Program-made: the position numbers and the translations under genes
In this document: piece by piece, positions 23,761 through 32,315 of the stretch
How positions within the stretch are numbered: position 1 is the stretch's first letter
Layout: the number at the start of each line of letters is the position of its first letter
Notes under the pieces: model-generated
The model's database searches: none
What the model was told of the DNA's origin: nothing
Seen by the model: only the letters and a program-made list of their open reading frames with translations
NCBI GenBank assembly: GCA_022779365.1
Contig: JALFSI010000032.1
Span: 1-64,000 of the forward strand
From: CAG-170 sp022779365
Lineage (GTDB): Bacteria > Bacillota > Clostridia > Oscillospirales > Oscillospiraceae
Direction of reading: 5' to 3'
DNA: 64,000 nt

Positions 23761-24600
23761 TTATGTAGCGTGAATCCACAAAACGTGCGCGACGCGCTTA
23801 CCGCTGTTGATATAGCGGTGCGGCGTAGATGCCTTGAACGCCATGGCGTCACCTTGCTGCAGAATGTGCGCCTCCGTCTCGTTGAGATAGACCGTGAGTC
23901 GCCCGGAGAGAATGTATACGAACTCCTCGCCGTTGTGTGTATGCGTTGGCCCAGAGCCGCTGCCGGGCTGAAGTGTGTATTCCACAGGATAGATCTTTCG
24001 GTTCATCAGCGAGGAAAGCTGCCGCGTGTCGATGCCGGAGTAGCCCATCTCAATGACCGGCGCTTCGTTGCTGTGGATGACGCTGCATTCACTGTCGCCG
24101 GACTGAATGAAGTAGACAAGGCTTTCATTGTAAAAATCCGCGAGCTTGCTCAGGATCTCATACGAGGGGGTCGCGTAGTTATTTTCAATTTTGCTGAGAT
24201 AGGAAACGGAAATGTCGATCGCGCTTGCAACCTCTTCCAGCGTGTAGCGCTTATTGAGCCGCGCTTGTTTCCAACGCACGCCAGAGTAGGGAAGCGGCTG
24301 CTCCACCTTGATTGCGGTATCCGTGCGCATTTTCTGAATGACGGGATCAACATTATCCTCACGGATGGCGTTGAGCTTGCGCAGCGCTCGGCTGCGCCCG
24401 CTGTCACCCATCATGTATTTGCGGACCTGTTTGAGTGTTTCAATATCGTTGAAGTCAAAGTAGCGGTAGCCGTTTGGGGCGCGCTTTGCGGTAAATAGAC
24501 CGTACTTCTCCCAATTTCGAATGGTCGAAGCGGTAACGCCCAGCATGGATGCGGCGTCTTTGATGGAAAGATGGATGAACGGTTTCGTTTCCGTTATCAT
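23761..24600 (-). CDS. MerR-XRE-cupin fusion regulator
   Basis: 279 residues with three modules: a MerR-type winged HTH (10-64: SIKDAASMLGVTASTIRNWEKYGL, NGYRYFDFNDI), a Cro/C1 HTH (110-165: LEEVASAIDISVSYLSKIENNYATPS), and a C-terminal cupin (200-279) with H220, H222, E226 and H261 in metal-ligand positions. XRE-cupin regulators are common; the added MerR head is not. The ATG at 24600 lies 4 bases from AAGGAGGAG; two upstream in-frame ATGs lack such a site. Divergent from the catabolic operon it very likely controls; the cupin may bind a pathway intermediate. Confidence 0.88.
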   Translation of the reverse strand: MITETKPFIHLSIKDAASMLGVTASTIRNWEKYGLFTAKRAPNGYRYFDFNDIETLKQVRKYMMGDSGRSRALRKLNAIREDNVDPVIQKMRTDTAIKVEQPLPYSGVRWKQARLNKRYTLEEVASAIDISVSYLSKIENNYATPSYEILSKLADFYNESLVYFIQSGDSECSVIHSNEAPVIEMGYSGIDTRQLSSLMNRKIYPVEYTLQPGSGSGPTHTHNGEEFVYILSGRLTVYLNETEAHILQQGDAMAFKASTPHRYINSGKRVAHVLWIHAT

Positions 24601-24639
24601 GCAGCTCCTCCTTCGCATGGATATTCCTCCACTATGAAC

Positions 24640-24668
24640 ATTGTAGCGGATACGGTAGGAAATTGCAA
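24640..24668 (-). promoter_or_regulatory. Promoter of the MerR-XRE-cupin gene
   Basis: Minus-strand TTGCAA (24663-24668), 17-base spacer, TACAAT (24640-24645). Confidence 0.7.
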
Positions 24669-24677
24669 GACTATACT

Positions 24678-24692
24678 TTATAAACATTATAA
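24678..24692. promoter_or_regulatory. Candidate operator TTATAA-ACA-TTATAA
   Basis: A 15-bp sequence with TTATAA at 24678-24683 and again at 24687-24692. Each half is itself palindromic, so it is both direct and inverted repeat. It lies just upstream of the regulator's -35 and between the divergent promoters, suiting control of both. Confidence 0.4.
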
Positions 24693-24783
24693 AACGCCTT
24701 GTGGATTACGCAAAAAATTGCTGGAAAGTTTTTGTGAAAGTATACAGTTTTTTTTGAGTACTGTCCTAATCCTTGCAAAACTA

Positions 24784-24812
24784 TTTACAAGAAAAATAAA
24801 ATGAACTATACT
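24784..24812 (+). promoter_or_regulatory. Promoter of the catabolic-Liv operon
   Basis: TTTACA (24784-24789), 17-base spacer, TATACT (24807-24812). The predicted start near 24819 leaves a leader of about 128 bases. Confidence 0.7.
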
Positions 24813-24815
24813 ATA

Positions 24816-24946
24816 AGAAACGGGACGGAGATGTTTGGGAGCGGCTTGTGCGCAGAGTCTACTGCCCATTGTACCCGTTTCTGGATGTATGGATGGCGGC
24901 TGAGCCGCCGGATACATCGGGATCGCAGCAAAAAGGAGGTATTCTC
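24816..24946 (+). promoter_or_regulatory. Structured 5' leader of the catabolic operon
   Basis: AGAAACGGG (24816-24824) pairs with CCCGTTTCT (24874-24882), closing a 49-base internal region right at the expected 5' end. A second hairpin has GATGTAT (24884-24890) with ATACATC (24912-24918), enclosing GGCGGC-TGA-GCCGCC (24895-24909). AAAAGGAGGT (24931-24940) precedes the ATG. It matches no riboswitch class I can recall, including ZTP and THF motifs. Confidence 0.5.
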
Positions 24947-25726
24947 ATGCTTTACGCGTTACTCCCGGAAAAAAGACCTATTCGCGTAGTCGGCTACTGC
25001 TCTGGGAGCGGTAATACACTCTGGGAAGTATATAAACTGCAGAAAGAACTGGAGCTGACCCCGCAGGGTAGTCCGTTTGAGGTCGCCGGTATTTTTACGG
25101 ATGATCCCGACAGCAAGTGCGTGCAGACAGCCGGTCAATATGGTTTGCAGGTCGCTTCACTGGACATCCGTAAATTCTACAAAGAACACGACGCGCCCAT
25201 GGGGGATCAGAACGTGCGGCGGGCATACGATACTGCTGCGCTGCCGCTGGTCGAGGCAATGCAGCCGGATATGATTCTGCTGGCAGGCTATGTTTGGGCA
25301 TTGACCGATGTAGTCACCGGCAAAATCTTTACGGCGGGTGTGCATCCCGGTGACCTGACAGACCGCACGCCGGACGGTACGCGCCTGCTTGCGGGAGCAA
25401 ACGGTGTGAAAGCTGCTTTCCGCCATCACCGTACAGAACTTCGTGCGAGTTCTTATCTTGCGACGAATGCGCTGGACGGCGGACCTGTGATGATCACGTC
25501 GCCCGCAGTACCTGTTGACTATGAGGCACACCCGGATGAGGAAGAACGCTTCCGCTATTATCTCAAGCTCATCAACGCACAGAACCGTCTGGTCGGCGCA
25601 CGAACCGTTCTGGAGATCGCCAATGGCAATTTCCAGACTGACGGAAACGGCAAGTATTTCTACAAGGGAAAGGAGATACCCCTCGGGATCAAATTCGAGG
25701 ACTGGAATGAAGATGCGATCTACTGA
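24947..25726 (+). CDS. Divergent formyltransferase-fold protein
   Basis: 259 residues, similar to PurN/formyltransferase N-terminal domains: a Rossmann start (RVVGYCSGSGNTLWEV), GIFTDDPDS, and LAGYVWALTDVVTG. The catalytic loop is changed. PurN enzymes have Asn-x-His-Pro, but here it reads G131-V-H133-P134; the later DGG (177-179) is kept. Formyl transfer from 10-formyl-THF is therefore uncertain. The ATG at 24947 follows AAAAGGAGGT. It is the first gene of the island operon, and its stop lies 20 bases inside the next gene. Confidence 0.7.
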   Translation: MLYALLPEKRPIRVVGYCSGSGNTLWEVYKLQKELELTPQGSPFEVAGIFTDDPDSKCVQTAGQYGLQVASLDIRKFYKEHDAPMGDQNVRRAYDTAALPLVEAMQPDMILLAGYVWALTDVVTGKIFTAGVHPGDLTDRTPDGTRLLAGANGVKAAFRHHRTELRASSYLATNALDGGPVMITSPAVPVDYEAHPDEEERFRYYLKLINAQNRLVGARTVLEIANGNFQTDGNGKYFYKGKEIPLGIKFEDWNEDAIY

Positions 25727-27794
25727 CAGAACGAGCAGCGTGCGTAAGCTGGTCGCGCCGGAGAGCATTGCGGTGCTGGGGGCATCGCAGAAGCCGGGCA
25801 TCGGCGGCGCGATCGTGGAGAACCTGATTTCTAGCGGCTATCAGGGACGATTATACGCCGTCAACGTGCGTGGAGAGGATGTGCTACAGGCAAAGGGCTA
25901 TGCTTCCGTGCTGGATATTCCTGAGCCGATCGATATGGCGATTATTGCGCTGCCGTCACGCTTTGTACTGGATGTGGCGGACGAGTGCGGACGCAAGGGC
26001 GTGCGCGCGCTCACCTGCATCACGGCTGGCTTCAAGGAGGTCGGCAACCAGGGAGCAGAGCAGGAGAAAGAGCTGCTGGAGCTGCTGCATAAGTACGGAA
26101 TGTGCATGATCGGGCCGAACTGCATGGGTGTGTTGAACACCGCGCCGCACGTCCAGATGAATGCGACCATCAATCCCAAGCCACCCCAGCGCGGCAACGT
26201 TGCCATGCTCACGCAGAGCGGCGCGCTCGGTGCGGCACTGATGGATTTTGCACAGCAGCTTGGTATCGGCTTTTCTACCATTGTTTCTGTGGGGAATCAG
26301 GCAGACCTGAATGTCTGCGATTTTCTGGAGCTGCTGGAGACCGACCCGCACACAGATGTGGTGCTGTTGTATCTGGAGACGATCAGCGAGCCGCAGCGAT
26401 TCCGAGCACTGATGCAGAAAATGACAAAGCCTGTGGTCGTGCTCAAATCCGGACGGACTGCCGCGGGTGCAAAGGCGGCGGGTTCGCATACCGGCAGCCT
26501 TGCCGGAAGCGATGCCGTAGCACAGGCGCTGCTGCGGCAGAGTGGTGCGATCCGCACCGAGAGTTTGGAGGATGCGTTTCTGCTGACCGCCGTCCTGTCC
26601 AAGATCCGAAAAAAACAGCTCACCGGCTGCAACATTGGTATTGTGTCGAACACAGGCGGACTAGGTATTTTGATGGCGGATGCGCTGACGGGACGGGGAT
26701 TTGCCCTGCCGGAGTTGCCGCAGAGCGCTGTAGACGCACTGCGACCACAGCTTTTGCCGGAGGCATCATTTCACAATCCGATCGATCTGGTCGCACCCGC
26801 AACGCCTGCACAGTATAATGCAGCAGTACAGGAGATGCTGAAAACCAAACTGTATGATGCGCTGATCATTACCTGCGTTCCTGCCGTTACGGTGGATACA
26901 CAGAAGGTAGCTGCTGCGATGATAGACACACTCAAAGCCTCACCGATCCCGGTGTTTTCTTGTTTCTTCGGACCGGGCGCTGGCGCCGGCGGGCAGCAGG
27001 AGCTTAAAAAACAGGGACTTTTGTGCTTTGAATACCCAGAGACAATTGCGGAACTGCTTGCTTATCTCAAGCCGGAGAAGCCACTGCCCGTGCTGGCGGA
27101 GTCGGTCGCTCCCACGCCGGTGGATGCCACACTTTGCCAGGAAGTCCTGAGCACTGCACAGCCAGGACAATTTCTCAGCGCAGACGCCTGTCAGGCGCTT
27201 TTAAGCGCCGCCGGTATCCCGCTTGCGCGCGCCGGGTATCTGAAAAACCGCAATCAGGCAGCGTGCCTTGACTTGCGCTATCCGCTGGTGGCGAAGATCG
27301 ACCATGAAAAAATTGTCCACAAGTCCGACGCCGGCGGCGTCAGGCTGAACATTGCCAATGCACAGGAACTTGCAGCATTGTGGGACGAATGGGTCGTCAA
27401 ATTCCCGGGACTGCGCGGTATCCTTGTGCAGGAGCAGGTCACGGGCAGCATTGAGGTTATTCTTGGCGCGACGTATGATCCCGTTCTGGGGCACGCTGTA
27501 CTGTCAGGTCTTGGCGGCACGCTCGTGGAGCTGTTTCAGGACGTCAGTTTCGGTCATGTGCCGCTGAGTGAACAGGATGCACTGCGGATGCTGCACAGTC
27601 TCAAATGCTGGCGGCTGCTAGAGGGCTATCGCGGCGAAGCGGGTGCAAACATTGCACAGCTTGTACAGCTTATTTTGCAGCTCAGTGCACTGCTGAGCGC
27701 GTGCCCGCAGATCCGTGAACTGGATCTCAACCCGCTCATCTATGACCGGGCGCAGGGACAGTTTTATGTTGTTGACTCCCGCGTGCGGCTGTAA
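25707..27794 (+). CDS. Acyl-CoA synthetase (ADP-forming), fused alpha-beta
   Basis: 695 residues. CoA-binding Rossmann domain (residues 14-140, IAVLGASQKPGIGGAIVENL), ligase-CoA domains with the phospho-acceptor histidine H261 in GSHTGSLAGSD, then an ATP-grasp domain (about 480-695: KIDHEKIVHKSDAGGVRLNI; IRELDLNPLIY). Such enzymes interconvert acyl-CoA + ADP + Pi with acid + ATP, so the operon can conserve energy from an acyl-CoA. Start at 25707, 6 bases after GAGG, inside the preceding gene; an ATG at 25713 is an alternative. The acyl group is unknown. Confidence 0.9.
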   Translation: MKMRSTDRTSSVRKLVAPESIAVLGASQKPGIGGAIVENLISSGYQGRLYAVNVRGEDVLQAKGYASVLDIPEPIDMAIIALPSRFVLDVADECGRKGVRALTCITAGFKEVGNQGAEQEKELLELLHKYGMCMIGPNCMGVLNTAPHVQMNATINPKPPQRGNVAMLTQSGALGAALMDFAQQLGIGFSTIVSVGNQADLNVCDFLELLETDPHTDVVLLYLETISEPQRFRALMQKMTKPVVVLKSGRTAAGAKAAGSHTGSLAGSDAVAQALLRQSGAIRTESLEDAFLLTAVLSKIRKKQLTGCNIGIVSNTGGLGILMADALTGRGFALPELPQSAVDALRPQLLPEASFHNPIDLVAPATPAQYNAAVQEMLKTKLYDALIITCVPAVTVDTQKVAAAMIDTLKASPIPVFSCFFGPGAGAGGQQELKKQGLLCFEYPETIAELLAYLKPEKPLPVLAESVAPTPVDATLCQEVLSTAQPGQFLSADACQALLSAAGIPLARAGYLKNRNQAACLDLRYPLVAKIDHEKIVHKSDAGGVRLNIANAQELAALWDEWVVKFPGLRGILVQEQVTGSIEVILGATYDPVLGHAVLSGLGGTLVELFQDVSFGHVPLSEQDALRMLHSLKCWRLLEGYRGEAGANIAQLVQLILQLSALLSACPQIRELDLNPLIYDRAQGQFYVVDSRVRL

Positions 27795-27841
27795 GGCACG
27801 CAGCAGGAAATAATGAACGAGTAAAGAAATGGAGGAACAGT

Positions 27842-29050
27842 ATGGGTTTTCGTGAGGACAAAAAGTGGTGGGTCGCACCGGCAAACTACAATCCCGATGT
27901 AGTCAAAGAATTTAACTTTGCCAAGAAAATTGAGATCCTGGACACTACGCTGCGCGATGGTGAGCAGCAGCCAGGAATCGTATTCAGCCGGGAGGACAAG
28001 GTCGCTATCGCAAAGAAGCTGGATACCATGGGCGTTCACCGAATCGAGGCTGGCACGCCGTCCGTGTCGCAGGAGGATGCGGATGCGATCCGCGAGATCT
28101 GCGATCTGGGACTGAAGGCAGAGGTGTACTGTTTTACCCGCAATGTGGTCGCTGACATTGAGCTTGCCAAAAGCTGCGGCGTTGCAGGTGTTCTGACAGA
28201 AGTGCCGGGCAGTGAGCATATGCTCAAGGGCGGTATGAAGTGGGATGCGGATCGCGCTATCAAAGCGGCGTGCGAAACAACGCTTGCTGCGCATGAGATG
28301 GGACTGAAGGTCACATTCTTCCCGGCGGACGGTTCGCGTGCCGACATCAACTTCCTGCTTGATACTCTGCAGGCAATCAAGGAAGGCGGACACATGGACG
28401 CTGTGACGCTGGTCGATACCTTCGGTGCATTCTCTCCGGAGGGTGCGGCGTGGACCGTGCGCAGGCTGCATGAGCGGCTTGGGATGCCGGTCGAGGCACA
28501 CTTCCATGAGGACTTCGGCATGAGCGTTGCGACGACGATCGCAGCACTGGAGGCGGGCGCGGAGGTCGCGCACGTTACGGTCAACGGCATTGGTGAGCGA
28601 TGCGGCAACACGCCGATCGAGCCGCTGCTGGTCGCACTTCAGTGCCTGTACGGCATTGATACCGGCATTGATCTGACCAAGCTCATCGACTTGTCGCGTG
28701 ACGTTGAAAAGCGCTCCGGGATGCCGGTTTCCAAAACAAAGCCTGTTGTGGGCGAGAATATCTTCGGCTGGGAAACAGGGATTCCTGTCGGCTATTGGAA
28801 AAATGCCAAGGACATCGACCCACTGATCATGCTGCCGTATATGTGGACGCTGGTCGATCAGCGCGAGCCGTACATCTACACCGGCAAGAAGAGCGGCGTG
28901 GCGAATATGCAGCTCGTTGCGCAGGAGTTTGGCGTGGAGCTTGACAAGGAGCAGGCAAAGAAACTCATGCAGCTTGTCAAAGCGATGGCAATCGCAAAAA
29001 AACGCGATCTGAGCCGCCCCGAGTTTAAGGCTCTGATGGATGAGATTTGA
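27842..29050 (+). CDS. HMGL/LeuA-family (DRE-TIM) lyase or synthase
   Basis: 402 residues, a DRE-TIM metallolyase barrel: signature DTTLRDGEQQPG (34-45, with R38 and D39), then AGTPSVS, LVDTFGAFSPEGA, HFHEDFGMSVATTIAALEAGA and VNGIGERCGNTPIE. It resembles homocitrate and isopropylmalate synthases but lacks the long regulatory LeuA C-terminus. Its reaction joins or splits an acyl-CoA and a keto acid. The position between an acyl-CoA synthetase and a hydroxyacid dehydrogenase suggests a cleavage or condensation step in a catabolic route. Starts after ATGGAGGAACAGT. Confidence 0.85.
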   Translation: MGFREDKKWWVAPANYNPDVVKEFNFAKKIEILDTTLRDGEQQPGIVFSREDKVAIAKKLDTMGVHRIEAGTPSVSQEDADAIREICDLGLKAEVYCFTRNVVADIELAKSCGVAGVLTEVPGSEHMLKGGMKWDADRAIKAACETTLAAHEMGLKVTFFPADGSRADINFLLDTLQAIKEGGHMDAVTLVDTFGAFSPEGAAWTVRRLHERLGMPVEAHFHEDFGMSVATTIAALEAGAEVAHVTVNGIGERCGNTPIEPLLVALQCLYGIDTGIDLTKLIDLSRDVEKRSGMPVSKTKPVVGENIFGWETGIPVGYWKNAKDIDPLIMLPYMWTLVDQREPYIYTGKKSGVANMQLVAQEFGVELDKEQAKKLMQLVKAMAIAKKRDLSRPEFKALMDEI

Positions 29051-29064
29051 ACAGGAGGACGAGT

Positions 29065-30045
29065 ATGCGCACCTATTTCCTGGATAAGCAGTTTTTGACG
29101 GACCGCGAATATGCCCAGCTTGAGGCGGCGTTTGCGGGTGCAGGGCAGGAGCTATTGTTCCGCGAGTGGAGGCAGCCGCAGGAGGTGATCGACGGCGCAA
29201 AGGATGCCGACGCGATCATCCTCATGGCAGTGCACATTACGGCGGACGTCATGGATGCCATGCCGAACCTGAAGGTCATCGGACGCTGCGGGATCGGGGT
29301 GGACAACGTTGATCTGGACGCCGCTACCGCGCGCGGCATAGTGGTCTGCAATGTGCCGGATCACTGTACCTACGAAGTTGCAAGTCATGCCTTTGCCATG
29401 ATGTTGGCGCTTGAGCGGCAGCTCCCGGCGTTTATCGACCGTGCGAAAAAGGGCGGATACGCTAACGGTAAACTTATTAAGTGCCATCGCATCCGCGGGC
29501 AGGTCATGGGCATCCTTGGTTATGGCAAGATCGGTCGAGAGCTGGCAAAAATGGCGCTCGGTATGGGGATGCAGGTCATGGTCTACGATCCGTTCGTAAA
29601 GGAAACAGATGAGCCGGGTATCGCGCTTGCGAATATGGATACGATCCTGCGGCAGGCGGATGTGATCTCGCTGCATACACCGCTGCTGCCGTCCACCTAT
29701 CACATGATCTCCATGGAGCAGCTCAAAATGATGAAGCCCACGGCAATTCTGCTCAACGCATCGCGCGGCGGCGTGGTGAACACGACGGATCTGATCGAAG
29801 CCCTGAAAACAGGTGTGATTGCGGCGGCGGGACTGGATGTCATCGAGGGCGAGCCTCTGCCGGCAGGCAGCGAGCTGTTCGACGTGCCGAATCTGATGAT
29901 CACGCCACACGTCGGAATGTATTCCGAGGAGGCAATGGAGGACATGTACAATAAGCTATTCCGGCAGACGACTGACGTGCTGGCGGGTCGTGCGCCCGGC
30001 AATGTCGTCAACAAGGCAGTGCTGGAAAAGCTCGCACTGCGGTAA
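29065..30045 (+). CDS. D-isomer-specific 2-hydroxyacid dehydrogenase (CtBP-like)
   Basis: 326 residues. Substrate domain split around the Rossmann fold; NAD-binding GILGYGKIGRELAKMA; catalytic Arg in NASRGGVVN, Glu in LDVIEGEPLP and His in TPHVGMYS. It interconverts a 2-keto and a D-2-hydroxy acid with NAD(H). GCGIGVDNVDL and PDHCTYEVASHAF place it in the C-terminal-binding-protein-like branch. The ATG at 29065 follows ACAGGAGG, 14 bases after the upstream gene. Confidence 0.9.
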   Translation: MRTYFLDKQFLTDREYAQLEAAFAGAGQELLFREWRQPQEVIDGAKDADAIILMAVHITADVMDAMPNLKVIGRCGIGVDNVDLDAATARGIVVCNVPDHCTYEVASHAFAMMLALERQLPAFIDRAKKGGYANGKLIKCHRIRGQVMGILGYGKIGRELAKMALGMGMQVMVYDPFVKETDEPGIALANMDTILRQADVISLHTPLLPSTYHMISMEQLKMMKPTAILLNASRGGVVNTTDLIEALKTGVIAAAGLDVIEGEPLPAGSELFDVPNLMITPHVGMYSEEAMEDMYNKLFRQTTDVLAGRAPGNVVNKAVLEKLALR

Positions 30046-30056
30046 GGAGGAAGGCT

Positions 30057-30833
30057 ATGGACGCACAGGCGCTCAAAGGAAAAGTCGCTGTGGTCACCGG
30101 ATCAGGACGTGGGCTCGGCAAGGCATACGCGCTTTTGCTGGCGCAGTACGGTGCCGATATTGCGGTAACTGACCGCAGCGCTGCATCTGCCAACCGCTTT
30201 GGCGAGGGCAGCGCGGAGGATACCGTGGCGCAGATCCGCGCCATGGGCTGCCGCAGCAGCTTCTTTTCTGCAGACCTGACCGATCCTGCGGCGGTGGAAG
30301 GATTGGTGCAGGAGGTCGTGGAGACCTTCGGACACATTGACATTTGGGTCAACAATGCCGGCGGTGACATTGGCGCACATACACCGCGCCCCGACCCGGA
30401 CGACTGCCTGGACATTGCTGTGGAGGATGTCGAGTCCGTTGTTTCGCGCAATCTGCTTGCCACGATCTACGCCTGCAAATTTGCCGGGCAGCAAATGCGC
30501 CGGCAGATGGGCGGAAAGATCATCAACGTAGGTTCGATCGGCGCGCATATGGCGCTGCCGACCGGCGCTGTCTACAATGCCTGCAAGCGCGGAATTGAGC
30601 ATTATACGCGCTGCATGGCAGAGCAGATGCGCCCGTACAACGTCAATGTCAACTGCCTGTCACCGGGCTACGCAAAGTCTGCGCGCATCGCGTCCACCCG
30701 CCAGATCCCCGATATGCCGGACACTCCGAGGTTGGAACGCTTTGCAGAGCCGGAAGATATGGCAAAATCGGTCGCGTTTCTGGCAGGACCGGATTCTGAC
30801 CGGCTGACCGGTGAGACCATTGTTTTCTGGTAA
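30057..30833 (+). CDS. SDR-family oxidoreductase
   Basis: 258 residues, classical short-chain dehydrogenase: cofactor motif TGSGRGLGKAYA, NNAGG, the active-site Ser in VGSIGAH, and Y-x3-K in VYNACKRG. An insert of about 20 residues after NNAGGDIGAH is longer than usual. It starts 11 bases after the hydroxyacid dehydrogenase with AAGGAGGAAGGCT. Substrate unknown; with the preceding gene it gives the operon two NAD(P)-linked alcohol/ketone steps. Confidence 0.9.
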   Translation: MDAQALKGKVAVVTGSGRGLGKAYALLLAQYGADIAVTDRSAASANRFGEGSAEDTVAQIRAMGCRSSFFSADLTDPAAVEGLVQEVVETFGHIDIWVNNAGGDIGAHTPRPDPDDCLDIAVEDVESVVSRNLLATIYACKFAGQQMRRQMGGKIINVGSIGAHMALPTGAVYNACKRGIEHYTRCMAEQMRPYNVNVNCLSPGYAKSARIASTRQIPDMPDTPRLERFAEPEDMAKSVAFLAGPDSDRLTGETIVFW

Positions 30834-30878
30834 TAGCGGGTACGATCAGAGACTTCGAAAAACTTTCTGAAATTTACA

Positions 30879-30902
30879 ATTGATTTAGCAAGAAAAATCA
30901 AT
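30879..30902 (+). promoter_or_regulatory. Inverted repeat before the Liv transporter genes
   Basis: ATTGATTT (30879-30886) / AAATCAAT (30895-30902) in an A/T-rich gap; could be an mRNA hairpin protecting the abundant binding-protein message or an operator. AGGAGG before the ATG at 30939 is strong. Confidence 0.4.
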
Positions 30903-30938
30903 AATTATGAGAGAGGATATATTTGAGGAGGTACACAA

Positions 30939-32237
30939 ATGAAAAAAGCTACCGTTCTGCGCCTCGCGGCAATGATCCTGGCACTGTGCATACTCTTTGC
31001 GATTAGCGCGTGCACTGCCAAGACTGCGACTGAGACCCCCAGCAGCAACAGCGCCTCCAGCAACAACGCAAATACCACAGATACCTCTGCGGCATCTACC
31101 GGCGACTCCGCCGCAGCTTCCGACACATACAAGATCGGCGCATTTCTCTGCCTCAGCGGCGGCAATGCTGCGTTCGGTCTGGAAGCGCGCGACGCGATCC
31201 AGATGGCGGTCGATATGATCAACGCCGAGGGCGGCTTCAACGGTCAGACGGTCGAGTTTATCGCTTACGACTCCCTGACCTCGCCGGAGGAAGCAGTCAA
31301 GATTGTCAACAAAATGATCACTGAGGATAAAATCAACGCCTGCATCGGATCGATCATCTCCAGCGAGGTTCTGGCAGCTGGTCCATTCCTGAACGAGGCA
31401 AAGATCGTCACGGTCGGTCTCGGCACATCCCCGTCCTGGATGGAGGAGGACTGGCCCTACATCTTCCGCGCATCCATGAACAGCGCGTTCGGTATGGGCA
31501 TTGAGGCAGATATGCTCGTGAAGCTCGGACTGACGGATCGTATTGCCTGCTTCTACAGCCAGGATGACTCCGCGCTGTCCACACTAGCATCTTTTAAGTC
31601 GGAATGCGCCAACCGCGGAATCACCATCGTCGCCGAGGAGACACACGACGCGGGCGATACCGACTATTCCGCACAGATCGCCAACATCATTGCTGCCGAC
31701 CCGCAGTGCGTCTGGTTTGCGACTGACGGTCAGGTCACGCCGCTGTTTGTCAAGCAGCTCCGCCAGTATGGCTATACCGGCATCGTCATGGATAAGGAGG
31801 CATTCGCCAACTCCATGGTCGCGATCGCCGGCGAGGCTGCTTCCAACAACCTCATGTGGGCAAACCCCTACGTCACCTACAAGAGCATCGATGATTGCGA
31901 CATTCCCGTGATGAAGGACTTCCTTCAGCTTTATTCCGATAAGTACGGTCAGCTTCCGCAGACTGAGTGTGCTTACCGCGGCTGGGATTCCATCAAGGTC
32001 CTCTGGGAGGCGGCAAAGGTCTCCGGCAGCAATGACGCAGACGCCATGCGCAACGCGATCGGCACGCTGAAGTATGAGGGGCTTGGCGGTCAAATCGACT
32101 TTACGGTTGGTGACCGTGAAGGCTACCATGCGTTCAACTCCTTCTTCCGCGCGGGCGGCAAAGACCTGCTGTTCTCGAGCTGGCTGGAGAACGGTGGCTA
32201 TGACGCCTATAAGACGGAGACCGGCAACGAATTTTAA
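30939..32237 (+). CDS. Branched-chain-amino-acid-type ABC substrate-binding lipoprotein
   Basis: 432 residues: lipoprotein signal with lipobox ISAC (C25), a Ser/Thr/Ala-rich linker (about 26-60), then a periplasmic-binding-protein fold of the LivJ/Leu-Ile-Val class (IGAFLCLSGGNAAFGLEARDAIQMAVDMINAEGG; IACFYSQDDSALSTL; GWDSIKVLWEAAKV). Such proteins bind amino acids, but also amides, urea or aromatic and short acids. The co-encoded acid-CoA enzymes suggest the ligand is the pathway substrate rather than leucine. Confidence 0.88.
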   Translation: MKKATVLRLAAMILALCILFAISACTAKTATETPSSNSASSNNANTTDTSAASTGDSAAASDTYKIGAFLCLSGGNAAFGLEARDAIQMAVDMINAEGGFNGQTVEFIAYDSLTSPEEAVKIVNKMITEDKINACIGSIISSEVLAAGPFLNEAKIVTVGLGTSPSWMEEDWPYIFRASMNSAFGMGIEADMLVKLGLTDRIACFYSQDDSALSTLASFKSECANRGITIVAEETHDAGDTDYSAQIANIIAADPQCVWFATDGQVTPLFVKQLRQYGYTGIVMDKEAFANSMVAIAGEAASNNLMWANPYVTYKSIDDCDIPVMKDFLQLYSDKYGQLPQTECAYRGWDSIKVLWEAAKVSGSNDADAMRNAIGTLKYEGLGGQIDFTVGDREGYHAFNSFFRAGGKDLLFSSWLENGGYDAYKTETGNEF

Positions 32238-32315
32238 CTTTTGATGCAGCAGGGGGATGTTGCAGCCGCAGCATCCCCCAAGCTGTATGTCTGCCTGAAT
32301 GTGAGGAGAAAAAAC

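Noticed and set aside
24816..24946. Known ZTP or THF riboswitch suggested by the formyltransferase-like first gene
   Set aside because: The conserved loops and pseudoknot sequences of those classes are not found.
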